Positions 30,584-41,225 of a DNA stretch of 64,000 nucleotides are shown piece by piece. Within the stretch, counting starts at the first letter, position 1. Every line of letters begins with the position of its first letter. Both the position numbers and the translations under genes were made by a program. The notes below the pieces were generated by a model that saw only the letters and a list, made by a program, of their open reading frames with translations, was not told where the DNA came from and did not search any database. The DNA comes from CADEEN01 sp963751775 (GTDB lineage: Bacteria; Pseudomonadota; Gammaproteobacteria; Burkholderiales; Burkholderiaceae_C), in the NCBI GenBank assembly GCA_963751775.1, contig CAVVVW010000015.1, forward strand, positions 62,001 to 126,000, in the 5' to 3' direction.

Positions 30584-32149
30584 GGTGTCGCTGTCTCCCG
30601 CGCCCAGACCGTGGACTGCGCTGCCGACAGCGGCGCCGTGTTGCGCGTTTCGAGCCAGAAGCGGCGCAGCAGGTTGCCGGCCGCGCGCTGCCGATACGAC
30701 GCGCTGGCGCGCAGATCGGTCAGCGGCGTGAAGTCCTGTGCCAAGGCTGCCATGGCGGCCTGCAGCGTGGCCTCGCTCCACGGCCGGCCGCGCACTGCGG
30801 CCTCGGCGCGGGCCGCGCGCTTGACGATCGCGGCCATGCCGCCGAAGGCGAAGCGCACTTCGCGCACCTGCTCGCCGTCGAGCGTGATCGCCAGCCCGGC
30901 CGCCAGCGCAGAGATGTCGCAATCGAAGCGCTTGGACAACTTGTAGGCGCGCAGCGCGGTAAACGCAGGCGGCGGCACCTCGATCGCCTGCACGAACTCG
31001 CCCGGTTGCAGTGCGTTCTTCATGTAATCGAGATAGAAATCCTCGAGCCGCAGCCGGCGCTGCGCACTGCCCCGGCGCAAGACCACCGAGGCGCCGAGCG
31101 CGATCAGCACCGGGGCGCTGTCGCCGATCGGCGAGCCGTTGGCGACATTGCCGCCCATGGTGCCGGCATTGCGCACCGGCAGCGACGAGAAGCGCAGCCA
31201 CATCTCCTCGAGCTGCCGGGTGGCGCGCCGCCAGCGCGCTCCAGGCGTCTTCGAGCGGTGCGCCGGCGCCGATCGACAACACGCCGTCGGCCCGCTCCTC
31301 GATGCGCGCCAGGCCGGCGGCCTCGCCCAGGTAGAGCAACTCGGGCAGCGGCTTGAACTGCTTGGTGACCCACAGGCCGATGTCGGTCGAGCCGGCCAGC
31401 AAGCGGGCATCTGGGCGCGCCGCGCGCGCCGCGGCCAATGCGTCGATGCTGCGCGGTGCGAAGAAGCGCGCGCCCGCGGCGTCGGTATAGGCCAGCGGCG
31501 GGTCGGCGCGCAGCGTGCGCAAGGCGCCGGCGATGGTGGCGGTGTCGAGCCGGGCGGCGGGCAGCTCGAACATGCGCTCCCCGGCGTCGATGATCGGGCG
31601 GTAACCGGTGCAGCGGCACAGGTTGCCCGACAGCTCGTCGGCCAATTGCTGGCGCGTGGCGCGCGTGCCGGCCTCGCTGTGGCGTTCGTAGCAACTGGCC
31701 AGCGACATGACGAAACCGGGGGTGCAGAAACCACATTGAGAACCATGGCACTCGACCATCGCCTGCTGCGCCGGGTGCAGCGCCGCGCCCGCGGCCTGGG
31801 CCACGGGCTTCAGGTCTTCGACCGTCAGCAGCGCCTTGCCGTCCAGCGTGGGCAGGAACTGGATGCAGGCGTTGACGGTGCGCAGCGCCAGGCCGCCGAC
31901 GCGCGTCGCACGCGCCGACGCGGTGCCGATGGCATCGGCCTTGTCGGCCAGTTCGGCCACGATCACGGTGCAGGCGCCGCAGTCGCCTTCGGCGCAACCT
32001 TCCTTGCTGCCGCTGCAGTGCGCGTCCTCGCGCAGCCAGTCGAGCACGGTGTGGGTGGTGGCGGCGCCCTCGACCTCGACCACGCGGCCGCGGTGGAAGA
32101 AGCGGATCGGGCGTTGCCCGCCTGCGGCGGTCGTGGCATCTAGTGACAT
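30580..32149 (-). CDS. xdhA: Xanthine dehydrogenase, FeS/FAD subunit (one frameshift)
   Basis: Electron-transfer subunit of about 520 residues. The plant-type [2Fe-2S] ligands are Cys 45, 52, 57 and 60 (C-S-G-S-K-E-G-C-A-E-G-D-C-G-A-C). The second cluster has Cys 139, 142, 178 and 180 (SQCGFCTPGF, GNLCRCTGYRP). The FAD domain shows LLAGSTDIGLWVTKQ and NAGTMGGNVANGSPIGDSAPVLIALGA. An extra G near 31225 breaks the frame between ARHP and QLEEMWLRF. It is transcribed divergently from the LysR gene, with 70 bases between starts. Confidence 0.94.
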
Positions 32150-32158
32150 ACCCGAAAG

Positions 32159-32221
32159 ATACGCCGCAGCGCCGGCTTGTCTATACGATAGGTGTCATGG
32201 TGCGTATGCGAGAACCCGTAT
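32159..32221. promoter_or_regulatory. Repeated ATACG/CGTAT elements in the xdhA-lysR intergenic region
   Basis: The pentamer ATACG occurs at 32159-32163 and 32184-32188, and its complement CGTAT at 32203-32207 and 32217-32221, so four copies lie in 63 bases. A short palindrome CTAT-ACG-ATAG lies at 32181-32191. LysR regulators commonly bind several half-sites in such divergent gaps, so these are candidate sites (inference). The last copy overlaps the lysR start codon. Confidence 0.4.
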
Positions 32222-33197
32222 GACCGAACGCGCGCTTTTCGACAACATCGAGCTTCATCTCGTCAGGGTTCTGCACACCGTGATCACCGAACGCAGTGTC
32301 TCGCGCGCCGCATTCAAGCTGGCCAGCAGCCAGCCCACCGTCAGCGCGCAGTTGAAGCGCCTGCGCGCGCTGACCGGCGACGCGCTGCTGGTGCGCAGCG
32401 GCGCCGGCCTGGTGCCGACCGAGGCGGCGTTGCAGCTGGTCGAACCGGCGGCGCAGTTGCTGGCCCAGGCCGAGACGCTGTTCGGCGCGCGCCAGCGCCA
32501 CCGCGCCTTCGACGCCGCAAACAGCGATGCCACGCTGCGCATCGCGGCCAGCGACTTTCTCGATCCGCTGTTCCTGCCCGAGCTGGTGGCGCGCGTGCGC
32601 CAGCAGGCGCCCAACGTGCGCGTCGAGTTGCTGCCGCTGACGCGCGAATACGACTACCGCCGCAGCCTGGCCCGCGGCGAGGTCGACCTGGTGATCGGCA
32701 ACTGGCTCGAGCCGCCCGGCGAGATGCACCTGGCGCGGCTGTTCACCGACGAGATCGTCTGCCTGGTCAACGAGGAGCACATGGCGGTGCGCACGCCGCG
32801 CGGCTGGACCGAGCAGCGCTACCTCGGCGCCGAGCATGTCGCGCCGACGCCGATGCACGAGGGCGCGCGCGGCGTCATCGACGAGCACCTGGCCAGCCTC
32901 GGCCTGGCGCGGCAGATCGTCGTGCGCAGCCCGCATTTCGGCCTGATCCCGCTGATGCTGGCGCAGACCCAGCTGGTGCTGACCACCGGCCGGCTGTTCT
33001 GCAGCCGCTACGTCGACCCGCTGCCGGTGCGCATCGTCAAGTGCCCGATCGCCTTCCCTCCGCTGACCTATTACCAGCTCTGGCACGACGTGACGCACGC
33101 CAGCGCCAGCGGCAAATGGCTGCGCGAGCAGGTGCGCGAGGTGGCCCGCACCTTGGCCAGCCACACGCTGCCGGCGCGGCGCGGGAGAGTCGCTTGA
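32220..33197 (+). CDS. LysR-family transcriptional regulator of the purine cluster
   Basis: DNA-binding regulator, 325 residues. The winged helix-turn-helix is at about 10-65 (VLHTVITERSVSRAAFKLASSQPTVSAQLKRLRALTGDALLVRSG), followed by the substrate-binding domain (about 95-300). It includes ARGEVDLVIGNWLEPPGEMHLARLFTDEIVCLVNEEH, a usual effector-domain pattern. It is divergent from xdhAB and overlaps guaD, so it probably controls both. The ligand may be a purine or purine breakdown product (inference). The frame is intact. Confidence 0.93.
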   Translation: MTERALFDNIELHLVRVLHTVITERSVSRAAFKLASSQPTVSAQLKRLRALTGDALLVRSGAGLVPTEAALQLVEPAAQLLAQAETLFGARQRHRAFDAANSDATLRIAASDFLDPLFLPELVARVRQQAPNVRVELLPLTREYDYRRSLARGEVDLVIGNWLEPPGEMHLARLFTDEIVCLVNEEHMAVRTPRGWTEQRYLGAEHVAPTPMHEGARGVIDEHLASLGLARQIVVRSPHFGLIPLMLAQTQLVLTTGRLFCSRYVDPLPVRIVKCPIAFPPLTYYQLWHDVTHASASGKWLREQVREVARTLASHTLPARRGRVA

Positions 33198-34490
33198 GTC
33201 GGCTGGCCATCCGGGCCGACCTGCTCGACTTCACGGCCGACCCGGGCTGGGAGACGCCGAGCGACGCTTCGCCCGGGCTGCGCTGGCGGCCCGACCACTG
33301 GCTGCTGATCGAGCAGGGCCGCATCGCCGGCGTGCAGCGCGAGGCGCCCGACGCGACGTGGCCGACACGAGGACCACCGCGGCCGCCTGCTGCTGCCCGG
33401 CTTCATCGACACCCATGTCCACATGCCGCAGCTGGAAGTCATCGCGAGTTACGGCACCGCCTTGCTCGACTGGCTCGAGACCTACACCTTCCCGGCCGAG
33501 CTGCGTTATGCCGACCCCGAGGTCTGCGCCGCGGGCGCCAGCCGGTTCCTCGATGCCCTGCTGGCCCATGGCACGACTTCGGCGGTGGTCTTCCCGACCG
33601 TGCACAAGGCCTCCGCCGAGGCCTTGTTCGCCGCCGCCGAGGCACGCGGCATGCGCGTCATCGCCGGCAAGTGCCTGATGGACCGGCACGCGCCGGCGGC
33701 GCTGACCGACACGCTGCAAAGCGCCGAGCGCGACAGCGTCGAGCTGATCGAACGCTGGCACGGCCGTGCCCGCCTGGCCTATGCCCACACCGTGCGCTTC
33801 GCGCCGACCAGCAGCGACGCGCAACTGGCGCTGGCGGGCCGGCTGCTTGCCGCCTATCCCGGCACCTACATGCAGACCCATGTCGCCGAGCACCGCGACG
33901 AGTTGCGCTGGGTGGCCGAGCTGTTTCCCAGTGCGCGCAGCTACCTCGACGTCTACGACCGCGAAGGCCTGATCGGGGCGCGCTCGGTGCTGGCGCACGG
34001 CATCTGGCTCGACGACGCGGACCGCGCGCTGCTGGCGCGCCACGGCGCCCAGATCGCGCACAGCCCGAGCTCGAACCTGTTCCTCGGCAGCGGCCTGATG
34101 GACTGGCGCGCGACCGAGGCCGCCGGCGCCGCGGTGTCGCTGGCCAGCGATGTCGGCGGCGGCACCAGCCTGTCGATGTGGCGCACGATGGCCGATGCCT
34201 ACAAGGTGCAGGCCATGCGCGGCGAGCGCCTGTCGGCCTGGAAGGCCTTGCACGCGGCGACGCGCGGGGCCGCCGTCGCGCTCGGCCTCGCGCACGAGAT
34301 CGGCTCGTTCGACGTCGGCTGCGTGGCCGACCTGGCGCTGTGGCAGTACGCGGCCGGGCCGGTGGCCGCCGTGCGCGACGCCGCGGCAACGTCACTGCAT
34401 GAGCGTTTGTTCGCCTTGATGACGCTCGGCGATGAGCGCAACCTGCTGGCTTCGTATGTGGCGGGGCGGTGTTCGTATGTGGCGGCCTAG
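33194..34490 (+). CDS. guaD: Guanine deaminase (one frameshift)
   Basis: Zn-dependent amidohydrolase converting guanine to xanthine, the substrate of the divergent xdhAB. Motifs: LLLPGFIDTHVHMPQLEV with the H-x-H metal pair and the guanine deaminase-specific MPQ; AYAHTVRFAPTSS; YMQTHVAEHRDELRWV; GARSVLAHGIWLDD; IAHSPSSNLFLGSGL; VSLASDVGGGTSLSMWRTM with the metal Asp. The likely start is TTG 33194, which overlaps the lysR stop (TTGA) and has GGGAG 8 bases upstream. An extra base near 33360 separates the N-terminal DHWLLIEQGRIAGVQ from the rest. Confidence 0.93.
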
Positions 34491-34559
34491 GTTCGTCCCG
34501 GATAGAGGGTCGGCGCCGGCGCGCACGACCGCAACGCATTGGCACAGGAGCGACCCGAC

Positions 34560-36105
34560 ATGACCGCACCCCGGCTCGAGCTGACGGGCATCAGCAAGCA
34601 ATACCCCGCCGTCAAGGCCAACGACAACATCAGCCTGTCGGTCGCGCCCGGCGAGATCCATGCCCTGCTCGGCGAGAACGGCGCCGGCAAGTCGACGCTG
34701 ATGAAGATCGTCTTCGGCGCGGTGCAGCCCGACGAAGGCCAGATCAAGGTCGACGGCGAAGTCGTGCAGATCAGGAACCCGCACGAGGCCAAGGCGCACG
34801 GCATCGCGATGGTGTTCCAGCACTTCAGCCTGTTCGACACGCTGACCGCCGCGGAGAACGTCTGGCTCGGCCTGGACACCGGCGAGACGCTTGGCCGAAG
34901 TGACCGAGCGCATGAACCGGAAGGCCGGCGACTACGGCCTGCAGGTCGACGCCACGCGCCCGGTGCACAGCCTGTCGGTCGGCGAGTGCCAGCGCGTCGA
35001 GATCGTGCGCGCGCTGCTGTCCGAGCCCAAGCTGCTGATCCTCGACGAGCCGACTTCGGTGCTGACGCCGATGGCCGTGCAAAGCCTGTTCAACACCCTG
35101 CGCCAGCTGGCGCAGGAAGGCTGCTCGATCCTCTACATCAGCCACAAGCTCGACGAGATCCGCGAGCTGTGCCACCACTGCACCGTGCTGCGCGGCGGCC
35201 GCGTCACCGGCGCGGTCGATCCGCGCCAGGAGAGCAATGCCTCGCTGTCCAAGCTGATGATCGGCGCCGAGCCGCCGCAACTGGTGCACCGCGAGGCGAC
35301 GCTGGGCGCGGTGGCGCTCGAACTCGAGAACCTGTCGCTCGCGCCCGACAGCGTCTACGGCGTGCCGCTGCAGCACATTTCGCTGCAACTGCGCGCCGGC
35401 GAAGTGCTCGGCATCGCCGGCGTCTCGGGCAACGGCCAGCAGGAATTGCTGGCCGCGCTGTCGGGCGAAGACGCCCGCGCCAGCCCGGGCAGCATCCGCC
35501 TGTTCGGCGCCGACGTGGCGCGCGCCGGCCCGACGCCACGGCGCAAGCTGGGCCTGAACTTCGTGCCCGAAGAGCGCCTCGGCCGCGGCGCCGTGCCGAT
35601 GCAGTCGCTGGCCGCCAACACCCTGCTGACGCGCCGCGAAGCGCTGCGTGCCTTCGGCTGGATCGACGTGGCCGCCACGCGCGCGCTGGCGGTCAAGCTG
35701 ATCGAGCGCTTCAAGGTCAAGGCCGGCGGCCCCGACGCGGTGGCCAAGAGCCTGTCGGGCGGCAACCTGCAGAAGTTCATCGTCGGCCGCGAGATCGACG
35801 CCAAACCGAAGGTGCTGATCGTGGCCCAGCCGACCTGGGGCGTCGACGTCGGCGCCGCGGCGCAGATCCGCGGCGAGCTGCTGGCGCTGCGCGATGCGGG
35901 TTGCGCGGTGCTGGTGGTCAGCGAGGAACTCGACGAGCTGTTCGAGTTGTCGGACCGCCTGGTGGTGATCGCCCGCGGCCGGCTCTCGCCCAGCGTGCCG
36001 GCGCGCGAAGCCACCATCGAGCGCATCGGCCAATGGATGGCCGGCCTGTTCGACGACCCGGCGAGCACGCCACAACCCGCGGAGAGCGCCCATGCTCAAG
36101 CTTGA
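34560..36105 (+). CDS. ABC transporter ATP-binding protein, nucleoside/purine uptake type (one frameshift)
   Basis: Two-NBD ATPase of the family that works with BmpA-type binding proteins (B. subtilis NupO-like). NBD1: GENGAGKST, then VFQHFSLFDTLTAAENVWLGL, signature LSVGECQRVEI, Walker B LLILDEPTSVL. NBD2: GIAGVSGNGQQELL in place of a true Walker A, signature LSGGNLQKFIVGRE, and IVAQPTWGVDVGAA. A one-base change near 34895 interrupts it. ATG 34560 follows AGGAG by 10 bases. It lies 69 bases after guaD and overlaps the first permease start by 14 bases. Confidence 0.9.
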
Positions 36106-37175
36106 ATCGCGCGCCGCGCCGTCCAACGCGATGGCCCTGGCCTCGCCGCTGATCGCGCTGGCGGTCACGGTCATCGTCGGCATCGTGCTCTTCATCCTGC
36201 TCGGCAAGGACCCGGTGCTGGGGCTGCGCATGTTCTTCGTCGAGCCGGTGCAGCAGCGGCTACGCCTGGAGCGAGATCGCGGTCAAGGCGGTGCCGCTGA
36301 TCCTGATCGCGCTCGGCCTGGCGCTGTGCTTTCGCGCCAACGTCTGGAACATCGGCGCCGAAGGCCAGTACATCCTGGGCGCGATCTTCGCCGGCGGCAT
36401 CGCGATGCAGGCCACGCCCGACTCGCCGCGCGCGATCGTGATCGTGATCCTGGTCGCCGGCATCGTCGGCGGCATGGTGTGGGCGGCGATCACCGCGCTG
36501 CTGCGCGACCGCTTCAACGCCAACGAGATCCTGGTCAGCCTGATGCTGGTCTACGTCGCCGAGATGGTGCTGTCGTACCTGGTCTACGGGCCCTGGCGCG
36601 ACCCGCAGGGCTTCAACTTCCCGCAGACCGTGACCTTCGCCAGGTCGACCCAGGTGCCGCGGCTGTTCCCCGGCCTGCGCGTCAACGTCGGCCTGATCGT
36701 GGCGCTGGTCGCCGTCGTCGGCATGACGATCTTCCTGTTCCGCCTCTTTCGCGGCATGCAGGCGCAGGTCGGCGGGCTGGCGCCGCTGGCCGCGCGCTAC
36801 GGCGGCTTTTCCTCGCGCGCGTCGTTGTGGACGGCGCTGCTGACCTCGGGCGCGCTGGCCGGCCTGGCCGGTGCGCTCGAAGCCACCGGCCCGCTCGGCC
36901 AGCTCACGCCGTACGTGCCGGTGGGCTACGGCTTCGCGGCCATCATCGTGGCCTTCGTCGGCCGCCTGCACCCGGTGGGCATCGTCTTCTCGGCCGTGCT
37001 GATGAGCATGTTCTACATCGGCGGCGAACTGGCGCAGTCGCGCATGCAATTGCCCAAGTCGATCACCGGCGTGTTCCAGGGCCTGCTGCTGTTCTCGCTG
37101 CTGGCCAGCGACACCTTGATCCACTACCGCTTGCGCTGGGTGGCAGCGCGGCGCAGTGCGGGAGCCGCCACATGA
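36092..37175 (+). CDS. ABC transporter permease, nucleoside/purine type (one frameshift)
   Basis: Inner-membrane permease of the branched-chain/NupP-like group. After MLKLESRAAPSNAMALASPLIALAVTVIVGIVLFILLGKDPVLGLRMFFVEPV an extra base near 36258 shifts the frame. The body then gives WSEIAVKAVPLILIALGLALCFRANVWNIGAEGQYILGA, which is the family hallmark (N-I-G-A-E-G-Q). Nine or so hydrophobic helices follow, with TSGALAGLAGALEATGPLGQL near the C-terminus. Start and stop overlap both neighbours (14 and 4 bases), so the ATPase and two permeases are a coupled unit. Confidence 0.9.
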
Positions 37176-38093
37176 ACGAATTCGCACTGCTCATCGCCGC
37201 CACGCTCAACGCCGGCACCGTGCTCGGCATCGCGGCGCTGGGCCTGTTGATCAACGAGCGCGCCGGCATCGTCAACCTCGGCGCCGAGGGCCTGATGCTG
37301 GTCTCGGCGGTGGCCGGCTTCGCGGTGGCCGTGCACAGCGGCAGCGACACGCTGGCCTTCGGCGCCGGCGCCGTGGCCGGGGCCGCGCTGGCGGCGGTGT
37401 TCGGCGTGCTGGTCATCTGGCTCAACACCAACCAGTACGCCACCGGGCTGGCGCTGTCGCTGTTCGGCGCCGGCTTCTCGGCCTTCGTCGGCCAGCCCTA
37501 CACGCGCGAGCGGCTGGGCGAGCGCGCGAGCTTCGACATCCCGTGGCTGTCCGACATCCCGTTCTTCGGCCCGGCGCTGTTCAAGCAGCACCCGATGGTC
37601 TGGGTCGCGATCGGCTCTGACCGTCGCACTGGCCTGGTGGCTGACGCACAGCCGCAGCGGCCTGATCCTGCGCGCGGTCGGCGAATCGCCCGAATCGGCG
37701 CACGCGCTGGGCTATCCGGTGCGCCGCATCCGCCTGGCCGCGGTGATGGCCGGTGGCGCGCTGTGCGGCGTGGCCGGCGCCTACATCTCGGTGGTCTACA
37801 CGCCGCTGTGGGTCGAGGGCATGGTGGCCGGCAAGGGCTGGATCGCGCTGGCGTTGACGACGTTCGCCACCTGGCGCCCGGCCCGCGTGCTGCTCGGCGC
37901 CTACCTGTTCGGCGGCGTGACGATGCTGCAGTTCACGCTGCAAGGCCAGGGCGTGCAGATCGCCAGCCAGTTCCTGGTCATGCTGCCCTACCTCGCCACC
38001 ATCGTCGTGCTGGTGCTGATCTCGCGCAACGCGGCCTGGATCAAGGCCAACATGCCGGCCTCGCTGGGCAAGCCGTTCTCGCCCGGGGGATGA
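37172..38093 (+). CDS. ABC transporter permease, nucleoside/purine type, second subunit (one frameshift)
   Basis: Companion permease of about 307 residues (NupQ-like). N-terminus LLIAATLNAGTVLGIAALGLLINERAGIVNLGAEGLMLV carries the N-L-G-A-E-G signature. The frame changes near 37618 by one extra base, after which LILRAVGESPESAHALGYPVRRIRLAAVMAGGALCGVAGAYISV gives the coupling loop. The ATG overlaps the previous stop in ATGA. No binding-protein gene follows: the next gene is a methyltransferase with its own AGGAGG site. Confidence 0.9.
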
Positions 38094-38155
38094 CATCGGA
38101 TCGGACGGCAGCAACGCAGGGTCACCGGCAGATTCTCCACACACCAGGAGGCAGC

Positions 38156-39039
38156 ATGGACCAAGGCAATGACATCGCCATCGAAGCCTGGAACACCGTC
38201 CTGTTCGAGAAGTTCTCGCGCTTCAAGCACCTGGTGGTCGCCGGGCTGGCCGGGCACAGCGACGAGGCGCTGGCGCGGCATCCGCACCCGCGCGGCGCAC
38301 GCGTGCTCGATGTCGGCTGCGGCTTTGGCGACAGCACGCTGCGCATCGCCGGCTCGGTCGGTCCGCAAGGCCGCGCCGTCGGCGTCGACTGCGCGCCGAA
38401 TTTCGTCGATGCCGCCACGCCGCGATGCGGCACAGGCGGGTGCGGCCAACGCCGAGTTCATTCGTCGCCGACGTGCAGTGGGACGACCTGCGCGGCCCGT
38501 ACGACTACGCGTTCGCGCGCTTCGGCACGATGTTCTTCAACATGCCGGGCGCGGCCATGCGCAACATCCGCCAGGCCCTGGTGCCGGGCGGTGAGTTGAC
38601 GATGATCGTCTGGCGCCGCCGCGAGGACAATCCGTGGCTGCACGAGGCGGAGTTGTGCGTCAAGGCGATCGTGCCGGTCGTCTCGCACGAGGACACCGAC
38701 CAGGTGCATTGCGGTCCGGGGCCGTTCTCGATGGCCGGCGCCGACACGGTCAGCGACCTGCTGCACGTTGCAGGCTACGAGCGCATCACGTTCGAGCGCT
38801 TCGATGCCGACATCTGCATCGGGCGCGACATCGACGAGGCGATCGAGTTCGCGATGGCCCTCGGCCCGGCCGGCGAGATCATCCGCCTGGCCGGCGAGGA
38901 AGGCGTCAAGCGCAAGGGCCAGGTCGTCGACGCGCTGCGCAAGACGCTGGGCGTCTTTGCGCGCGCCGACGGCGTGTGGGCGCCGTCGAGCACCTGGTTC
39001 GTGACGGCACGCAATCCGGCGCTCAGAACAAGCGCCTGA
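38156..39039 (+). CDS. Class I SAM-dependent methyltransferase (frameshifted)
   Basis: About 295 residues. The SAM-binding motif I is ARVLDVGCGFGDSTLRIAGSVG near residues 48-70; motif II/III text YDYAFARFGTMFFNMPGAAMRNIRQALVPGGELTMIVWRR follows. This is a Methyltransf_25/ubiE-like core with an added C-terminal region (HCGPGPFSMAGADTVSDLLHVAGY). Two one-base changes lie near 38425 and 38460. AGGAGG is 4-5 bases before ATG 38156. The substrate is unknown. Its 3' end overlaps the convergent helicase gene by 17 bases. Confidence 0.83.
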
Positions 39040-41088
39040 CCTGCTCGCGGATGTCGATCGGCCGGGCCGGCCATGCGCGGCGACGTGCTCGCGGACGTCG
39101 TCCGCCGTTGGCCCCTCGCTGTCGAACAGGGCCGCGACCGGCGGCGGCACGAAACGCGTCAACGATGCGTACAGGTGCCGGTCGCCATACCGGGCCTGCT
39201 GCGTGACGTGGAAGCGCTGCGGCACGAGCAGCGCCAGGTGGTGCTTGGCCCGCGTCAGCGCAACGTAGAACAGGCGCCGCTCTTCTTCGATCTCGGCCGC
39301 GCTGCCGGTGGCCATGTCCGAGGGCATGCAGCCGTCGACCGCGTTGAGCACGTAGACGGCATTCCACTCCTGGCCCTTGGCCGAATGCATGGTCGACAGG
39401 ATCAGGTAATCCTCGTCGCGGTGCGGCGCGCCCGACTCGTCGCTGGTGGCCTCGGGTGGGTCGAGCGTGAGCTCGGCCAGGAAGCGCTCGCGGCTCGAGA
39501 AGCCCTGCGCGATGCGCGCCAGTTGCGCCAGGTCGGCGGCGCGGATCGCGGCGTCGTCGAACATGCGTTCCAGCTGCGGCTGGTACCAGCGCGCGGCCGT
39601 GACGATGTCATCGGGCCAGGCGCCGGGCGCCAGCGCCAGGTGGGCCTGCAGCCAGGCGCGCCAGTCACTGGCCGCGGCGCCCGGCGGCTTGAAGTCGCGC
39701 ATCGCCTGCGCCGGGTCGCCCGCCGCGGCCATCGCATCGAGCAGGCGCCGCGCCGAGGCCGGCCCCAGGCCCGGAATCAGCATCGCGACGCGAAAGCCGG
39801 CCATCCGGCTGCGCGGGTTCTGCGCCCAGCGCAGCACCGACAACAGGTCCTTGACATGCGCGGCCTCGAGGAACTTCAGGCCACCGTACTTGACGAACGG
39901 GATGCCGCGCCGCGTCAACTCCAGCTCGAGCGCGGCGCTGTGGTGGCCGGTGCGAAACAGCACCGCCTGCTGCTTGAGCTTGACGCCGCCCTCGCGCAGC
40001 CGCAGCACCTCGTCGGCGACCCAGCGCGCCTGCGCCATCTCGTCGGGCACGGTGACCAGCCGCGGCCGCTCGCCGGTCTTGTCGCTCCACAGGTTCTTGG
40101 TGAAGCGCTCGGCGGCCAGCGAGATCACCGCGTTCGAGGCATCGAGGATGGCCTGCGTCGAGCGGTAGTTGCGCGACAGCGTGACCACCTGCGCCGGCGG
40201 CTCGAACTGGGCCGGGAAGTCGAGGATGTTGCGCACCTCGGCGGCGCGAAAGGCGTAGATGGCCTGCGCGTCGTCACCGACCACGGTGAGCCCGCGGCCA
40301 TCGGGCTTCAGTGCCTTCAAGATCAGCGCCTGCAGCCGGTTCGTGTCCTGGTATTCGTCGACCAGCACATGGCTGAAGCGCGCACCGACGGTTGCGGCCA
40401 GTTCGGGCTGGGTCATCATCTGCTGCCAGTACAGCAGCAGGTCGTCGTAATCGAGCGCCTGCTGCTGCTGCTTGGCGCCCACGTAGGCGCGAAACAATTC
40501 GCCGAGTTCGGCTTCCCAGCCCAGGCACCAGGGGTAGATCGTCTGCACCACGGTGCCGAGCGGCAACTGGCTGTTGACCACGCGCGAGTAGATCGCCAGG
40601 CAGGTGCCCTTGAGCGGAAAGCGCCTGGCCGTCGCCGCGAAGCCGAGTTCCTGGCGCACCAGCGCCATCAGGTCTTCGGCGTCGCCGCGGTCGTGCACCG
40701 TGAACTGGTCCGACAGGCCGATGGCGCCCGCGTACTCGCGCAGCAAACGCGCACCGACGCTGTGGAAGGTGCCGGCCCAAGGCAGGTCCGGTGCGCGCTG
40801 CGTGGCGCGAAAGCCGAGCGCCGCGTGCAGCATGCGGCCGCAACGCTGCTCCATCGCCTGCGCCGCGCGGCGCGAGAAAGTCAGCAACAGGATGCGCTGC
40901 GGGTCGGCCCCGGCCAGCACCAGCCGCGCCACGCGCGCCGCCAGCGTCATCGTCTTGCCGGTGCCGGCGCCGGCGATCACCAGCAGCGGTGCGGCAGGCG
41001 CGTCGTGCGGGCCATGTTCGACGGCGGCACGCTGCTCGTCGTTGAGCGTGGCGAACGGGTCGGTGCGGGAAATGGCGGCGGTCTGCAT
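39023..41088 (-). CDS. UvrD/Rep-family superfamily I DNA helicase
   Basis: ATP-dependent 3'-5' helicase of about 690 residues. Motifs in order: Q motif LNDEQRAAVEHG; Walker A VIAGAGTGKT (39-46); Ia TLAARVARLVLAGADPQRILLLTFSRRAA; II HVLVDEYQDTN; III LTVVGDDAQAIYAFRAAE; IV VTLSRNYRSTQAILD; V STMHSAKGQEWNAVYV; VI RRLFYVALTRAKHHLALL. All are complete. One base seems missing near 39080, after which DIREQVRRLF ends the protein. ATG 41088 is chosen; TTG 41106 is upstream. The protein is shorter than E. coli UvrD. A LexA-like box lies 22 bases upstream of the start. Confidence 0.92.
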
Positions 41089-41109
41089 GGCGGGTCCAGA
41101 CCGCAACGA

Positions 41110-41129
41110 TACTGGATATCCGTACAGAA
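41110..41129 (-). promoter_or_regulatory. LexA-like SOS box before the UvrD-type helicase
   Basis: TACTGGATATCCGTACAGAA matches the enterobacterial SOS consensus TACTG(TA)5CAGTA at 15 of 20 positions. It keeps the essential CTG-N10-CAG core (41112-41114 and 41125-41127) and TACAG. It lies 22-41 bases before the ATG at 41088, where a repressor would block transcription. uvrD is a known SOS gene in E. coli. The box deviates from CTGT-N8-ACAG at one core base (CTGG). Confidence 0.6.
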
Positions 41130-41225
41130 ACCGAATTGGCCCTTGCTTGTTCGCTCCGCCGACGCGCGGGCCGTCCTAGCGGCGGGTCGATACTCGCGGT
41201 CACCGCACGACTGAGGGACCATCCA

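Noticed and set aside
28214..32149. A 1311-codon frame suggesting a fused xanthine dehydrogenase
   Set aside because: A one-base insertion near 31225 joins the frames of xdhA and xdhB. The xdhA stop and xdhB start overlap normally at 30580-30583.
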